NCBI GenBank assembly: GCA_018883665.1
Contig: JAHLFU010000086.1
Span: 1 to 64,000 of the forward strand
Origin: Paraprevotella stercoravium
GTDB taxonomy: Bacteria > Bacteroidota > Bacteroidia > Bacteroidales > Bacteroidaceae
Direction of reading: 5' to 3'
Length of the DNA stretch: 64,000 nucleotides
Part shown: piece by piece, positions 8,170-17,457 of the stretch
Layout: every line of letters starts with the position of its first letter
How positions within the stretch are numbered: the first letter of the stretch is position 1
Program-made: the position numbers and the translations under genes
The notes under the pieces: generated by a model
The model's input: only the letters and a program-made list of their open reading frames with translations
What the model was told of the DNA's origin: nothing
Databases searched by the model: none

Positions 8170-8994
8170 ATGGCTGTAACAATGGCAGATATCACCAAGC
8201 TCCGCAAATTGTCAGGTGCTGGTATGATGGATTGCAAGAAGGCTTTGGAAGAAGCTAATAATGATATCGATGCGGCAATGGAGATCATCCGTAAGAAAGG
8301 TCAGGCTGTAGCTGCAAAACGTTCAGACCGCGAGGCTGCTGAAGGTTGCGTAGTTGCTAAGGCTGAGAACGGATTCGGTGCCATCATCGCTTTGAAGTGT
8401 GAAACTGACTTCGTTGCCAAGAACGAGGATTTCGTAAAATTGGCTAAGGATATCTTGGATTTGGCTGTTGCCAACAAGTGTGCTACTCTGGACGAGGTTA
8501 AGGCTCTTCCTATGGGTAACGCTACTGTAGCTGACGCAGTTGTTGATCGCAGCGGTATCACTGGTGAGAAAATGGAGCTGGATGGCTACCTGACTGTTGA
8601 AGGTCCAAGCATCTCAGTTTACAACCACCAGAACAAGAACCAGTTGTGTACTTTGGTTGTTCTGAACAAGGAAGTTGATCCTCAGTACGGTCACGCTGTG
8701 GCTATGCAGGTTGCTGCTATGAGCCCACGTTCAATCGACGAGAACGATTACCCTGCTGATGTACTCGCAAGAGAGAAGGAAATCGCAGCTGACAAGGCTC
8801 GTGAAGAGGGTAAGCCAGAGAACATGATCGAGCGTATCGCTATGGGTCGTATCTCTAAGTTGTTCAAGGAAGAGTGCTTGTTGAAGCAGGCTTTCATCCA
8901 GAACGACAAGCAGTCTGTTGCTGACTACTTGAAGGAAGCTGACAAGGACTGCACCGTAACTGCTTTCAAGCGTTTCACTTTGCGCGCTGAATAA
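8170..8994 (+). CDS. tsf: Translation elongation factor Ts
   Basis: Nucleotide exchange factor that releases GDP from EF-Tu. The 274 residues include the N-terminal UBA-like segment with LRKLSGAGMMDCKKALEE and the conserved core signature CETDFVAKNEDF (about 77-88) that contacts EF-Tu. ATG codons at both 8170 and 8182 are possible; the first is given. Last gene of the operon, closed by a strong terminator. Confidence 0.96.
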   Translation: MAVTMADITKLRKLSGAGMMDCKKALEEANNDIDAAMEIIRKKGQAVAAKRSDREAAEGCVVAKAENGFGAIIALKCETDFVAKNEDFVKLAKDILDLAVANKCATLDEVKALPMGNATVADAVVDRSGITGEKMELDGYLTVEGPSISVYNHQNKNQLCTLVVLNKEVDPQYGHAVAMQVAAMSPRSIDENDYPADVLAREKEIAADKAREEGKPENMIERIAMGRISKLFKEECLLKQAFIQNDKQSVADYLKEADKDCTVTAFKRFTLRAE

Positions 8995-9034
8995 TTTGGA
9001 TTTCATTTGAAATTCATTCAGATATTACGGATTC

Positions 9035-9082
9035 ACAAACCCGGGAGTATACCAGCAGGTATACCTCGGGTTTGTTTCTTTT
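9035..9082 (+). terminator. Terminator of the rplM-tsf operon
   Basis: Long stem acaaacccg...cgggtttgt (9035-9043 and 9067-9075) with an inner gtatacc/ggtatac helix on loop agca, followed by T-rich sequence. Confidence 0.88.
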
Positions 9083-9139
9083 TCCTTCCTTTCTTTCATT
9101 TTCCTGCTTCTGCTACTCCGTTTTTTTCCGGATTTGTCT

Positions 9140-9147
9140 TATTTTTG
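9140..9147 (+). promoter_or_regulatory. Promoter -7 element of the FAH-porU-porV-ispF operon
   Basis: TATTTTTG lies 26 nt before the first start codon. No convincing -33 element is seen. Confidence 0.55.
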
Positions 9148-9173
9148 TACCCTAAACGGATAAAACGAAAAAA

Positions 9174-9791
9174 ATGAAGATATTAGCAGTGGGCATGAAC
9201 TATGCCGAACACAATAAAGAGCTTGACGGTACGTTATATAAACCAGAAGAGCCTGTGATATTCATTAAGCCGGATTCAGCTTTGCTAAAGGATAGCAAGC
9301 CGTTCTTTATTCCTGATTTTACCCAGCGTTGTGAGTATGAAACAGAATTGGTGGTCCGCATCTGCCGTTTGGGTAAGAATATTGCCGAGCGTTTTGCTTA
9401 CCGTTATTATGATGCCGTTACGGTGGGTATTGATTTTACGGCACGCGACCTGCAACAGCAGCTGCGTGCAGAAGGGAAGCCCTGGGAACTTTGCAAGGCT
9501 TTCGACAATTCTGCCGTAATTGGGGATTTTGTTTCCGTGAATGAGCTTCCTGATATTCAGAATCTGCATTTTCATCTGGACATAGACGGAAGAACGGTAC
9601 AGCGTGGATATACTGGCGATATGCTCTATACTGTAGATCAGATTATAGCTTATGTCAGCAAGTTCTTTACTTTAAAAATCGGTGATCTTATTTTTACGGG
9701 TACACCGGTAGGTGTTGGTCCTGTGTCTATAGATCAGCATTTGGATGGTTATGTTGAGGGACGTAAGGTCCTTTCGTTTAATGTAAAATAA
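9174..9791 (+). CDS. Fumarylacetoacetate hydrolase (FAH) family protein
   Basis: A 205-residue protein of the short FAHD1-like branch, which acts on beta-keto or acylpyruvate substrates with a divalent metal. Seen in the sequence: the N-terminal AVGMNYAEHNKEL, a Glu pair in CEYETELVVRI that would bind the metal, the TVGIDFTARDLQ segment, and the C-terminal KIGDLIFTGTPVGVGP. The substrate cannot be told from sequence. It is 1 nt from porU and clearly co-transcribed, although no functional link with secretion is known to me. Confidence 0.85.
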   Translation: MKILAVGMNYAEHNKELDGTLYKPEEPVIFIKPDSALLKDSKPFFIPDFTQRCEYETELVVRICRLGKNIAERFAYRYYDAVTVGIDFTARDLQQQLRAEGKPWELCKAFDNSAVIGDFVSVNELPDIQNLHFHLDIDGRTVQRGYTGDMLYTVDQIIAYVSKFFTLKIGDLIFTGTPVGVGPVSIDQHLDGYVEGRKVLSFNVK

Positions 9792-9792
9792 A

Positions 9793-12700
9793 ATGAAGTT
9801 TAGAGAATTACTTTCAGGCATTATCTTTTTGTGTGCGGCTTTTTCGGGGCGAGCGCAAGAGTTTACACGCTTGGACTGGAATGTACTGCATATAGACTCT
9901 GTGATGCCCTATTATACAGAAGTTGTTCCCCTGCCCGATGATTATGCGGCTTATGAATACAGTGTTTCTGTCCGTTATCCGGAGTTGCGTGCTTTAAGTG
10001 CAACCGAAGTGGAGCGTTTGTCGGCACTTGTAACTGAGCTGCCTGAGAATCCGGAAGTCAAAACTCAAGTAGGTATTTCCCGAAAGCGTGGATATCTGGA
10101 CATCAGTTTTATCCCTGTGGTTTTTCGTGAAGGCCGTTATTATAAGATCTTGAGTTGTGAGATCTCCATAAGTCGTAAACGTAAGACAATTCAGACCAGA
10201 ATAACCCCGGTAAAATCGGTGACAGAGCGTTATGCCGCTTCTTCTGTTTTGTCTCAAGGACGTTGGGTAAAAATACGTGTCTCAAAGGATGGCGTTTATA
10301 TGCTTACCGCTTCTGATTTGAAAAAAATGGGTTTCAATGACCCTTCTAAGGTAAAGCTTTATGGCTATGGTGGTCATCTTCAGAATGAGGTGATCAGTGC
10401 CGATACGGATTATGATGACTTGACGGAGATACCTCTGTATTCCGGCAAGAACGGTTTGCTCTTTTATGGAAGAGGGCCGGTTTCTTGGGCGCGTTTGAGT
10501 ACGGGGTTTTATGCCCACACAGTGAATAATTATTCTACTCATGGATATTATTTTTTGACGGAAGGTGATTCTCCAATGTCGTTTGAAACGGCAGAAGAAT
10601 ATACAGGAGCCGTGAGTCACACGGTGTCTACCTTTATGGAACAGGTCCTTTATGAACGTGATGAATATGCCTGGTTTTCGGGAGGCCTTCGTCTGTTTGA
10701 TTCTTATGATTATTATAATGGTAACACGCAGACTTATCAGCTGGCAACTCCCGGAGCGGTAAGCGATCGTGCTGAAGCTTCATTGCGTGTTGTGTTTACC
10801 GCTGCTTCCAATACACGGACTTATGTTGAGCCGGAAGTGAACGGTTCCGCGAAAACCTCTTTCTCAATAGGTACTCTCAGTACTTATACCAAGGCTGCTC
10901 TGGCTGAACGTACTTATGATGTACAGGGACAGATTCAAGGAGATCAGATGTCGGTTAAACTGACAACAACAAAAGGCAATCATGCTCGTCTGGATTTTTT
11001 GGAGTTGAACTATACGCGCAAATTGGAGGTTAATGAATCTTTTCTTGATTTCCGGAATGAGCATACAGCTTCAACCGGTTTTACCCTGTCTAATCCTTCT
11101 GGCCGTAATCTTTCTGTATGGCGTTTGGGAGATTCGCTTCATCCCACGGTGCAGATGAAGGGGAATTCCAACGGAACTGATTATTATTTTCAGGATGATT
11201 TTTCTTCAGGACATTATGTGGCTGTGGATGTAGACGCAACCTTTCCCAAACCGGAATACGTTGAGGTGGTAGCTAATCAGAATCTGCATGCGGTAGACAG
11301 TCTTATAGATATGGTTATTATAGTGCCGCAAAGCGGTAAGCTTACTGCTCAGGCGGAGCGTTTGGCTGAATCACATCGGCAGATAGACGGATTAAAGGTG
11401 TTGGTGGTCCGGGCTGACCAGATTTATAATGAATTTTCTTCGGGAACTCCGGATGCTACAGCTTATCGCCGTTTTATGAAGATGCTTTATGATCGGGCTG
11501 ACACTCCGGAAAAAGCTCCACGATATCTGCTTCTTTTCGGTGATGCGGCTTGGGATAATAGAATGCTTTCTACAGCTTGGAAAGGAACGAATCCCGAAGA
11601 TTATCTTCTGTGCTATGAATCGGATGATTCATTCAGTGATATCTATTGCTATGTCATGGAAGACTATTTCGGTTTGCTGGATGATGGAGAGGGAACTTCT
11701 CTTTTGAAGGAAAAGGTTGATTTAGGAGTTGGACGTTTTCCTGTAACTACGGAACAGGCTGCCCGGAATCTGGTCGATAAGACCATAAATTATATGGAGA
11801 ATCGCGAGGCCGGAGCCTGGAAGAATTTAATAGTCATGCTCGGCGATGACGGTGATAATAATCTTCATATGAGTTCTGCGGAAATTGTGGCTGAGGATAT
11901 TGAAAAAAATAACCCGGAGTATGATTTACGCCGGATTTATTGGGATTCCTATCCAAGGGAAACGTCTGCAACCGGACATACTTATCCTGAAGTCCGTAAG
12001 TTGCTTCTGGAACAGATAAACGACGGAACGCTGATTATGAATTATACCGGACACGGTTCTCCTTATGTACTGTCTCATGAGTCTGTATTTTTACTGAATG
12101 ACTGCATGACGTTCACTTCGACAAAGGTCCCCCTGTGGGTGACGGCCGCATGTGATATCATGCCTTTTGATACCCGTACGGAAAATATCGGAGAGAACAT
12201 GATTCTGAACCCTTCGGCCGGAGCGTTGGCCTTTTATGGCACAACCCGTACGGTCTATGCCGACGATAACAAGTATATGCACCGCTATTTCACCCATTAT
12301 GTGCTGGGGCGTGACGACAACGGGCAACGTTATCGATTGGGCGATGCCGTTCGTTTGTCAAAGGTAAGTTTGCTCACTCCCGGAGATATGGGTAGTGATG
12401 AGACTCAGAATAAGTTGCATTATGCTCTTTTGGGTGATCCTGCTTTACAGATAGGTACCGCAGAGTACCGGGTTGTGCTTGATTCGATAAACGGGAAAAG
12501 CGTTTCTTCGAATGATGGGACTTTTGCTTCCTTGTCGGCTGGTAGCCTGACTCGAATCAGCGGACATATTGAAGATCAGAACGGGGCGCGTGTTCCGTCC
12601 TTTACGGGTTCTGTGACGGCAAAGGTATATGACAGTGATCAGGAAATTGTCTGTCGCAATAATGCAGGAGCATCTGAAGCCTTCAAATATCGGTCACGTG

Positions 12701-13566
12701 AAAAGGTTCTTTTTTCGGGAACGGATTCTGTGAGAAACGGTACTTTCTCTATGCTCTTTCCGGTACCTTTGGACATCAACTATTCTGACCGTTCGGGACG
12801 GATGGTTTTCTATGCTCTGAGTGCTGATCGGAAAGAAGAAGCCAATGGATATGACGAACGCTTTTTTGTAGGAGGTACCGGTACTGAACTTTTGACGGAT
12901 ACGGTCGGACCTTCTATTCAGGTATGGCTGAATGATGTGGAGCATCCGCAAGGAGTTAAGGTCAATGCTACTCCTCTTTTCCGTGCGTCCTTGAAAGATG
13001 AAAGTGGAATTAATACCACAGGAAACGGTATCGGACATGATCTGGAACTGATTGTGGATGATAACCCGGCTACCTCTTATAATCTGAATGCCTATTATGT
13101 GAATGAATTCGGAGATTTTCAGGAAGGAACGGTTACTTTTATGATACCTCAGCTGTCTGCGGGTAAACATACACTGAAGTTCCGTGCTTGGGACACGATG
13201 AACAACGGTTCGATAGTTGAATATGAGATAGAAGTTGATCCAGGATTGAGTCCTCGCATTTCCCGTTTGTATGCCACTCAGAATCCGGCGCGAACGACAA
13301 CGAATTTTGTATTCTGTTATGATCGTCCGGGAGAAACCTGTGATTTCACCATAGAAGTGATGGATTTTGCAGGTCGTAAACTATGGCAGCATACGGCACA
13401 GGGAGTAAGTGGTGACGGCATATATTCAATTCCTTGGAATCTGACTGCCGGAGGAGGAGCGCGTTTAGGCACCGGGGTTTATCTCTATCGTGCCGTAATT
13501 ACCTCATCAGATGGAGTCAAGTCAGAGTCTGCAACGAATAAAATCATCATTATAGGCAATAAATAA
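9793..13566 (+). CDS. porU: Type IX secretion sortase PorU (peptidase C25 family)
   Basis: In Porphyromonas gingivalis PorU is the surface protease that removes the C-terminal signal of T9SS cargo and attaches it to A-LPS. This 1257-residue protein starts with a signal peptide ending about FSGRAQ. It has a gingipain-type C25 domain in the middle: the catalytic His is in TGHGS (about residue 754) and the Cys in TAACD (about 787). Its C-terminus resembles the FlgD-like Ig fold (WNLTAGGGARLGTGVYLYRA). The order porU-porV-ispF is, from memory, the same as in P. gingivalis. Confidence 0.9.
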   Translation: MKFRELLSGIIFLCAAFSGRAQEFTRLDWNVLHIDSVMPYYTEVVPLPDDYAAYEYSVSVRYPELRALSATEVERLSALVTELPENPEVKTQVGISRKRGYLDISFIPVVFREGRYYKILSCEISISRKRKTIQTRITPVKSVTERYAASSVLSQGRWVKIRVSKDGVYMLTASDLKKMGFNDPSKVKLYGYGGHLQNEVISADTDYDDLTEIPLYSGKNGLLFYGRGPVSWARLSTGFYAHTVNNYSTHGYYFLTEGDSPMSFETAEEYTGAVSHTVSTFMEQVLYERDEYAWFSGGLRLFDSYDYYNGNTQTYQLATPGAVSDRAEASLRVVFTAASNTRTYVEPEVNGSAKTSFSIGTLSTYTKAALAERTYDVQGQIQGDQMSVKLTTTKGNHARLDFLELNYTRKLEVNESFLDFRNEHTASTGFTLSNPSGRNLSVWRLGDSLHPTVQMKGNSNGTDYYFQDDFSSGHYVAVDVDATFPKPEYVEVVANQNLHAVDSLIDMVIIVPQSGKLTAQAERLAESHRQIDGLKVLVVRADQIYNEFSSGTPDATAYRRFMKMLYDRADTPEKAPRYLLLFGDAAWDNRMLSTAWKGTNPEDYLLCYESDDSFSDIYCYVMEDYFGLLDDGEGTSLLKEKVDLGVGRFPVTTEQAARNLVDKTINYMENREAGAWKNLIVMLGDDGDNNLHMSSAEIVAEDIEKNNPEYDLRRIYWDSYPRETSATGHTYPEVRKLLLEQINDGTLIMNYTGHGSPYVLSHESVFLLNDCMTFTSTKVPLWVTAACDIMPFDTRTENIGENMILNPSAGALAFYGTTRTVYADDNKYMHRYFTHYVLGRDDNGQRYRLGDAVRLSKVSLLTPGDMGSDETQNKLHYALLGDPALQIGTAEYRVVLDSINGKSVSSNDGTFASLSAGSLTRISGHIEDQNGARVPSFTGSVTAKVYDSDQEIVCRNNAGASEAFKYRSREKVLFSGTDSVRNGTFSMLFPVPLDINYSDRSGRMVFYALSADRKEEANGYDERFFVGGTGTELLTDTVGPSIQVWLNDVEHPQGVKVNATPLFRASLKDESGINTTGNGIGHDLELIVDDNPATSYNLNAYYVNEFGDFQEGTVTFMIPQLSAGKHTLKFRAWDTMNNGSIVEYEIEVDPGLSPRISRLYATQNPARTTTNFVFCYDRPGETCDFTIEVMDFAGRKLWQHTAQGVSGDGIYSIPWNLTAGGGARLGTGVYLYRAVITSSDGVKSESATNKIIIIGNK

Positions 13567-13611
13567 GAAAAAAACACGTTACTAAAACAATAAACGACAA
13601 AGTAAATACTC

Positions 13612-14787
13612 ATGAATAAAAAGTCATTTGCACTTTGCGCACTGCTGGGAGCATCACTTTCAGTTTGGGCCGATGGAGATAAAGAAACGATGTTCAATCC
13701 GGTAACTACCGGAGTTACCTCGCAATCTATAGCACCTGATGCGCGAGGTGGTGGTATGGGAGATATCGGTGCGGCTACTGAAGCCGATGTGAATTCTCAG
13801 TTCTGGAATCCGGCAAAATATCCTTATAATATAGCCCGTGCCGGTGTTGCGCTCAACTATACTCCTTGGTTGCGTCAGTTGGTCAATGACATCAACTTGG
13901 CATATATGAGCGGATTTTATCGTATCGGTGACTATCAGGCCCTGAGTGCTTCTCTGCGTTATTTCTCTTTGGGAGAGGTTTCTACCTCAAGCGGTCAGGA
14001 TGGAACGTCGGATATGACGATTAATCCTTATGAAATGTCTGTTGATGTAGCCTATTCACGAATGTTGAGCGAAAATTTCTCGGCAGCTGTAGGTATGCGT
14101 TTTATTTACTCCGACATTACTTACAACTATACGGAGGAAACTTCACCGGGAATGGCTTTTGCTGCAGATATAGCCTTGTATTATAACAAATATTTTCTGG
14201 CCGGTAACCGGGAATGTAATTTTGGTTGGGGACTGAATATCAGTAATATTGGTAGCAAGATTTCTTATGGAGGAGATGATAATGCCGAGTTTATTCCTAC
14301 AAACTTGCGTATGGGTATCAATTTCCTGATTCCTGTTAATGAGTATAATAAGATTTCATTAGCGGCGGATGTCAATAAACTGTTGGTACCGACTTATCCT
14401 ATCCAGGGGGATGATGAAACCTCAGAGGATTATCAGCAACGTGTTCAGAAGGATTATTATGATATTTCTCCAATTTCCGGAATTTTCAAGAGTTTCAGTG
14501 ATGCTCCGGGTGGTTTTAAGGAAGAACTTCAAGAAATTCAGTGGAGCGTAGGAGCCGAGTATTCTTATAACGACCGCTTTATTTTGCGAGGCGGATATCA
14601 TCACGAGTCAGCCAATAAGGGTAATCGTAAATATTTCACTGCCGGAGCCGGTTTCCGGATGAGTGTGTTCTCCCTTGATTGTGCTTATGTGATTTCTACG
14701 GCACAGAGCAATCCTCTTGATCAGACTCTACGCTTTACTTTGGGATTTGATTTGGATGGTGTGAAGGATCTCTTCGGTCGTCGCTAA
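13612..14787 (+). CDS. porV: Type IX secretion outer-membrane shuttle protein PorV (LptO)
   Basis: Outer-membrane beta-barrel of the FadL-like family that escorts T9SS cargo from the SprA translocon to PorU. The 391 residues begin with a signal peptide cleaved about LSVWA. The conserved N-terminal DARGGGMGDIGAATEADVNS then precedes aromatic-rich alternating strands up to a C-terminal barrel strand. It is 45 nt after porU, which fits the known PorU-PorV complex. Confidence 0.9.
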   Translation: MNKKSFALCALLGASLSVWADGDKETMFNPVTTGVTSQSIAPDARGGGMGDIGAATEADVNSQFWNPAKYPYNIARAGVALNYTPWLRQLVNDINLAYMSGFYRIGDYQALSASLRYFSLGEVSTSSGQDGTSDMTINPYEMSVDVAYSRMLSENFSAAVGMRFIYSDITYNYTEETSPGMAFAADIALYYNKYFLAGNRECNFGWGLNISNIGSKISYGGDDNAEFIPTNLRMGINFLIPVNEYNKISLAADVNKLLVPTYPIQGDDETSEDYQQRVQKDYYDISPISGIFKSFSDAPGGFKEELQEIQWSVGAEYSYNDRFILRGGYHHESANKGNRKYFTAGAGFRMSVFSLDCAYVISTAQSNPLDQTLRFTLGFDLDGVKDLFGRR

Positions 14788-14811
14788 CGAAACTTTAAAT
14801 CAGTTACGGTT

Positions 14812-15297
14812 ATGGCAAAGATACGAGTAGGCTTTGGTTTTGATGTGCATCGTCTGGTTGAGAATCGGGAGCTTTGGTTGGGGGGTATCCGATTGGAGCA
14901 TGAAAAGGGGCTTCTGGGTCACAGCGATGCCGATGTGCTGATTCATGCGCTTTGTGATGCTATTTTGGGTGCTGCCAATATGCGGGATATCGGTTATCAT
15001 TTTCCGGATACTTCCGAACAGTTTCATAATATAGACAGTAAGATTCTGCTGTCGGAAACCATGAAACTGGTGCGCGCTAAAGGATATGAGTTCGGAAACG
15101 CAGATATAACAGTCTGTGCCGAACGTCCTAAACTGAAGGCGCATATCCCTGTCATGCAGGAGTGTCTGGCAAAAGTGATGTGTGTAGATATCGAAGATAT
15201 TTCAATTAAAGCGACAACTACCGAGAAATTAGGTTTTACCGGAAGAGAAGAAGGAATCTCAGCCTATGCTACGGTATTGTTGGAGAAGTATTCCTGA
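14812..15297 (+). CDS. ispF: 2-C-methyl-D-erythritol 2,4-cyclodiphosphate synthase
   Basis: Fifth enzyme of the MEP isoprenoid pathway, releasing CMP to form MEcPP. The 161 residues have the metal-binding DVHRL motif (Asp and His near residues 10-12), the GHSDADVLIHALCDAILGA signature, and the C-terminal KATTTEKLGFTGREEGI. The family acts as a homotrimer. It follows porV by 24 nt. dxr of the same pathway is also in this window (21591), in a separate operon. Confidence 0.96.
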   Translation: MAKIRVGFGFDVHRLVENRELWLGGIRLEHEKGLLGHSDADVLIHALCDAILGAANMRDIGYHFPDTSEQFHNIDSKILLSETMKLVRAKGYEFGNADITVCAERPKLKAHIPVMQECLAKVMCVDIEDISIKATTTEKLGFTGREEGISAYATVLLEKYS

Positions 15298-15300
15298 TAA

Positions 15301-15350
15301 ATAGACGAACTCCCAATGGAAAAGTTATCCATTGGGAGTTCGTCTATTTT
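15301..15350. terminator. Bidirectional terminator between ispF and the MORN-repeat gene
   Basis: A perfect 20-bp inverted repeat (15301-15320 and 15328-15347) with a 7-nt loop lies between convergent genes. T-rich sequence follows on the + side. Confidence 0.85.
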
Positions 15351-15357
15351 ATCGCTA

Positions 15358-16014
15358 TTATTTCTTTGGTTTGAATGTTTTCAGAGCAATGACGCGAACT
15401 TCTTCTTCACCGTTCCATTCTCCGATCCTCATTTGTCCTTCGGGTAGAAACAAAGCTCCGAATCCCTGCCGTATGCCGTTTCGGTATTGTCCGTACCATA
15501 CTCGACCGTTTTTGTAGTAATACAAGCCATATCCGTGTCGTTGACCGTTCAAGAGTTCACCTACATAACGGTCTCCATTGGCATAAGACAACGCCATGAA
15601 CTGATATTCTGTCAGATCTGCGCCATCAATCAACATTTTCTCCTTGTTTCGATAGATGTATTCCAGTTTTCCAGTACTCAGATTATAAGCCGCATAGTGA
15701 TCGCTGCTTCCCACAATAGCGTAATCCTTATTGGTGGTAATACCATAGATGAATTTACCTTTCCGGTAGAGTCCGGTCTGTTCGTAAATTCCGCTTTTGA
15801 AGTTTCCAAAACCATAGAATTGCACCTCGGGTGAAATCTGTCCGCGATAGGTTCCGTCCGCGCTTTCGTATACCATGAAAGGAAACAGAGCTGTGTGATC
15901 CAGTACCAATTGGTATAGTTCAACAGGTATATCTTCGTATCTGGCTACCGGAGGGCGTTGGGCTATTCCTTCAAGACAGAAACACATTGCTATACATAAA
16001 AGCCATTTTTTCAT
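15358..16014 (-). CDS. Secreted MORN-repeat protein
   Basis: 218 residues with a signal peptide (about MKKWLLCIAMCFCLEGIAQ). The C-terminal part has at least three MORN-type units (YVGELLNGQRHGYG, YYYKNGRVWYGQY, GIRQGFGALFLPEG), and earlier GXYRGQ and GKFIYG units look like degenerate copies. MORN repeats form an elongated beta structure and can bind lipids or proteins. The function is unknown. It is downstream of nadD on the minus strand, 22 nt apart, and may be read with that group. Confidence 0.75.
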   Translation of the reverse strand: MKKWLLCIAMCFCLEGIAQRPPVARYEDIPVELYQLVLDHTALFPFMVYESADGTYRGQISPEVQFYGFGNFKSGIYEQTGLYRKGKFIYGITTNKDYAIVGSSDHYAAYNLSTGKLEYIYRNKEKMLIDGADLTEYQFMALSYANGDRYVGELLNGQRHGYGLYYYKNGRVWYGQYRNGIRQGFGALFLPEGQMRIGEWNGEEEVRVIALKTFKPKK

Positions 16015-16036
16015 TCTTCAGTTCTTTAAGGGTGAG

Positions 16037-16618
16037 TCATTTGTTGTAATCCTGTTCTTTCTGAATCTGTTCCCATACTTTGGGAGGAAGTAAGTTTGAG
16101 GCATCCTCGCCGTTTTTCAGGCGTTGGCGTATTTCCGTTGCGCTGATATCAATAATGGGAGAGGGCAGAAGTTGTACACCTTTCGGCATATTGTACGGGT
16201 CTACAGGGTATCCGTTACGTGGAAAAACCAAAATTTCATAGCGCTTTAGCAGAGTACGATATTCGGCCCAACGGTCAAATGCCAGCCAGTTGTCTGCCCC
16301 GATGATCAATACAAATTTGCGGTCTGGATATTCCAGTTCCAGCGCTTCCAGAGTTTTGTACATATAAGATGGGCGGGGTAGTCTGAATTCCAAGTCACAT
16401 ACGCTTAGGTTCGGATATTCCTCGGTAGCTATTCGTGCCAGTTCCAGTCTGCGATGGTCGTCCAGCAGATCAGTAGCTTTTTCCTTGAACGGATTTTGGG
16501 GAGAGACCAAAAACCAGAGTTCATCTACATATTTGTTCCGGCATATAAATTCTGCCAGTTCGATATGTCCCCGGTGGATCGGGTTGAACGATCCGCCATA
16601 AATACCGGTTCGGATCAT
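16037..16618 (-). CDS. nadD: Nicotinate-nucleotide adenylyltransferase
   Basis: Forms deamido-NAD from nicotinate mononucleotide and ATP. The 193 residues show the nucleotidyltransferase signature GGSFNPIHRGH (about 8-18) and the C-terminal ISATEIR, both of which bind ATP. The internal IGADNWLAFDRW is typical of NadD. The start overlaps the stop of the upstream small membrane protein gene by 4 nt (ATGA-type overlap), which indicates translational coupling. Confidence 0.94.
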   Translation of the reverse strand: MIRTGIYGGSFNPIHRGHIELAEFICRNKYVDELWFLVSPQNPFKEKATDLLDDHRRLELARIATEEYPNLSVCDLEFRLPRPSYMYKTLEALELEYPDRKFVLIIGADNWLAFDRWAEYRTLLKRYEILVFPRNGYPVDPYNMPKGVQLLPSPIIDISATEIRQRLKNGEDASNLLPPKVWEQIQKEQDYNK

Positions 16619-16839
16619 GGTTTATGATATTTGAACGGAGATTTCTCTTCTTTACGTTTTGCCTTTTTCAGACGCTGATACCAAATGCCAAAGATCAGAC
16701 CCTCAAAAAGGGCCAGACAGGCAAGGGCCGCGGCCAGTTCCAACAGTCGCAACCACAAGCATAAGGCGCCTAATGCCAGACACAAGATACATAGCACACC
16801 GCTATAAGCCAGATTTTTATTGATATCCTGCTTGTTCAT
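16615..16839 (-). CDS. Small two-helix membrane protein of unknown function
   Basis: 74 residues with two closely spaced hydrophobic segments (about 12-32 and 34-50) and a strongly basic C-terminus (KKAKRKEEKSPFKYHKP) likely on the cytoplasmic side. I do not recognise a named family. Its position between gmk and nadD, with a 4-nt overlap into nadD and a 26-nt gap to gmk, argues that it is a real, translated gene of this operon. Confidence 0.65.
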   Translation of the reverse strand: MNKQDINKNLAYSGVLCILCLALGALCLWLRLLELAAALACLALFEGLIFGIWYQRLKKAKRKEEKSPFKYHKP

Positions 16840-16865
16840 GATTTCCTTGCTGTTACAATAAACCT

Positions 16866-17432
16866 TTAGTCGTTGAGAAATTTCTTTAAGATCTGTAATG
16901 CTTCCTGTTGTGCCTGTTCCAGATTGTCATTTACGACTATCGTATCAAATTTATCGGCAAATCCCAGTTCATATTCTGCCCGAGCTATACGATCTTCAAT
17001 GACTTCGGGAGAATCCGTTCCCCGTCCGTTCAGACGCTGACGTAATGCTTCTATGGAAGGAGGCTGGATAAAAATACTCAGAGCCCGATTGCCATAATAG
17101 TTCTTGATGTTGCATCCGCCTTTGACATCCACATCCAGTACCACATTCTGTCCGTTTTCCAACTGTTTTTCTACCTGCTCTTTCAAAGTGCCGTAGAATC
17201 GGTCTTTGTACACTTCCTCATATTCCAGAAATTCTCCGTTGGCAATGCGTTGACGGAAATCTTCCGGAGTGAGGAAAAAATATTCTACCCCATGCTGTTC
17301 TGTGCCCCGTGGAGGACGGCTGGTAGCACTGATACTGAAAGCCAGATTCAGGTTCTGCTGCATCAAATAGTTGATGATGGTGCTTTTTCCACTTCCACTG
17401 GGAGCGGAAAATATGATAACTTTTCCTTTCAT
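16866..17432 (-). CDS. gmk: Guanylate kinase
   Basis: Phosphorylates GMP to GDP. The 188 residues begin with the P-loop SAPSGSGKST (about 9-18). The GMP-binding region SATSRPPRGTEQHGVEYFF follows, and the lid and base regions are recognisable. It is 25 nt downstream of yicC, an order (yicC-gmk) also common in other bacteria. Confidence 0.95.
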   Translation of the reverse strand: MKGKVIIFSAPSGSGKSTIINYLMQQNLNLAFSISATSRPPRGTEQHGVEYFFLTPEDFRQRIANGEFLEYEEVYKDRFYGTLKEQVEKQLENGQNVVLDVDVKGGCNIKNYYGNRALSIFIQPPSIEALRQRLNGRGTDSPEVIEDRIARAEYELGFADKFDTIVVNDNLEQAQQEALQILKKFLND

Positions 17433-17457
17433 AAAAATAATGTTGCTTCTGAGGGTG

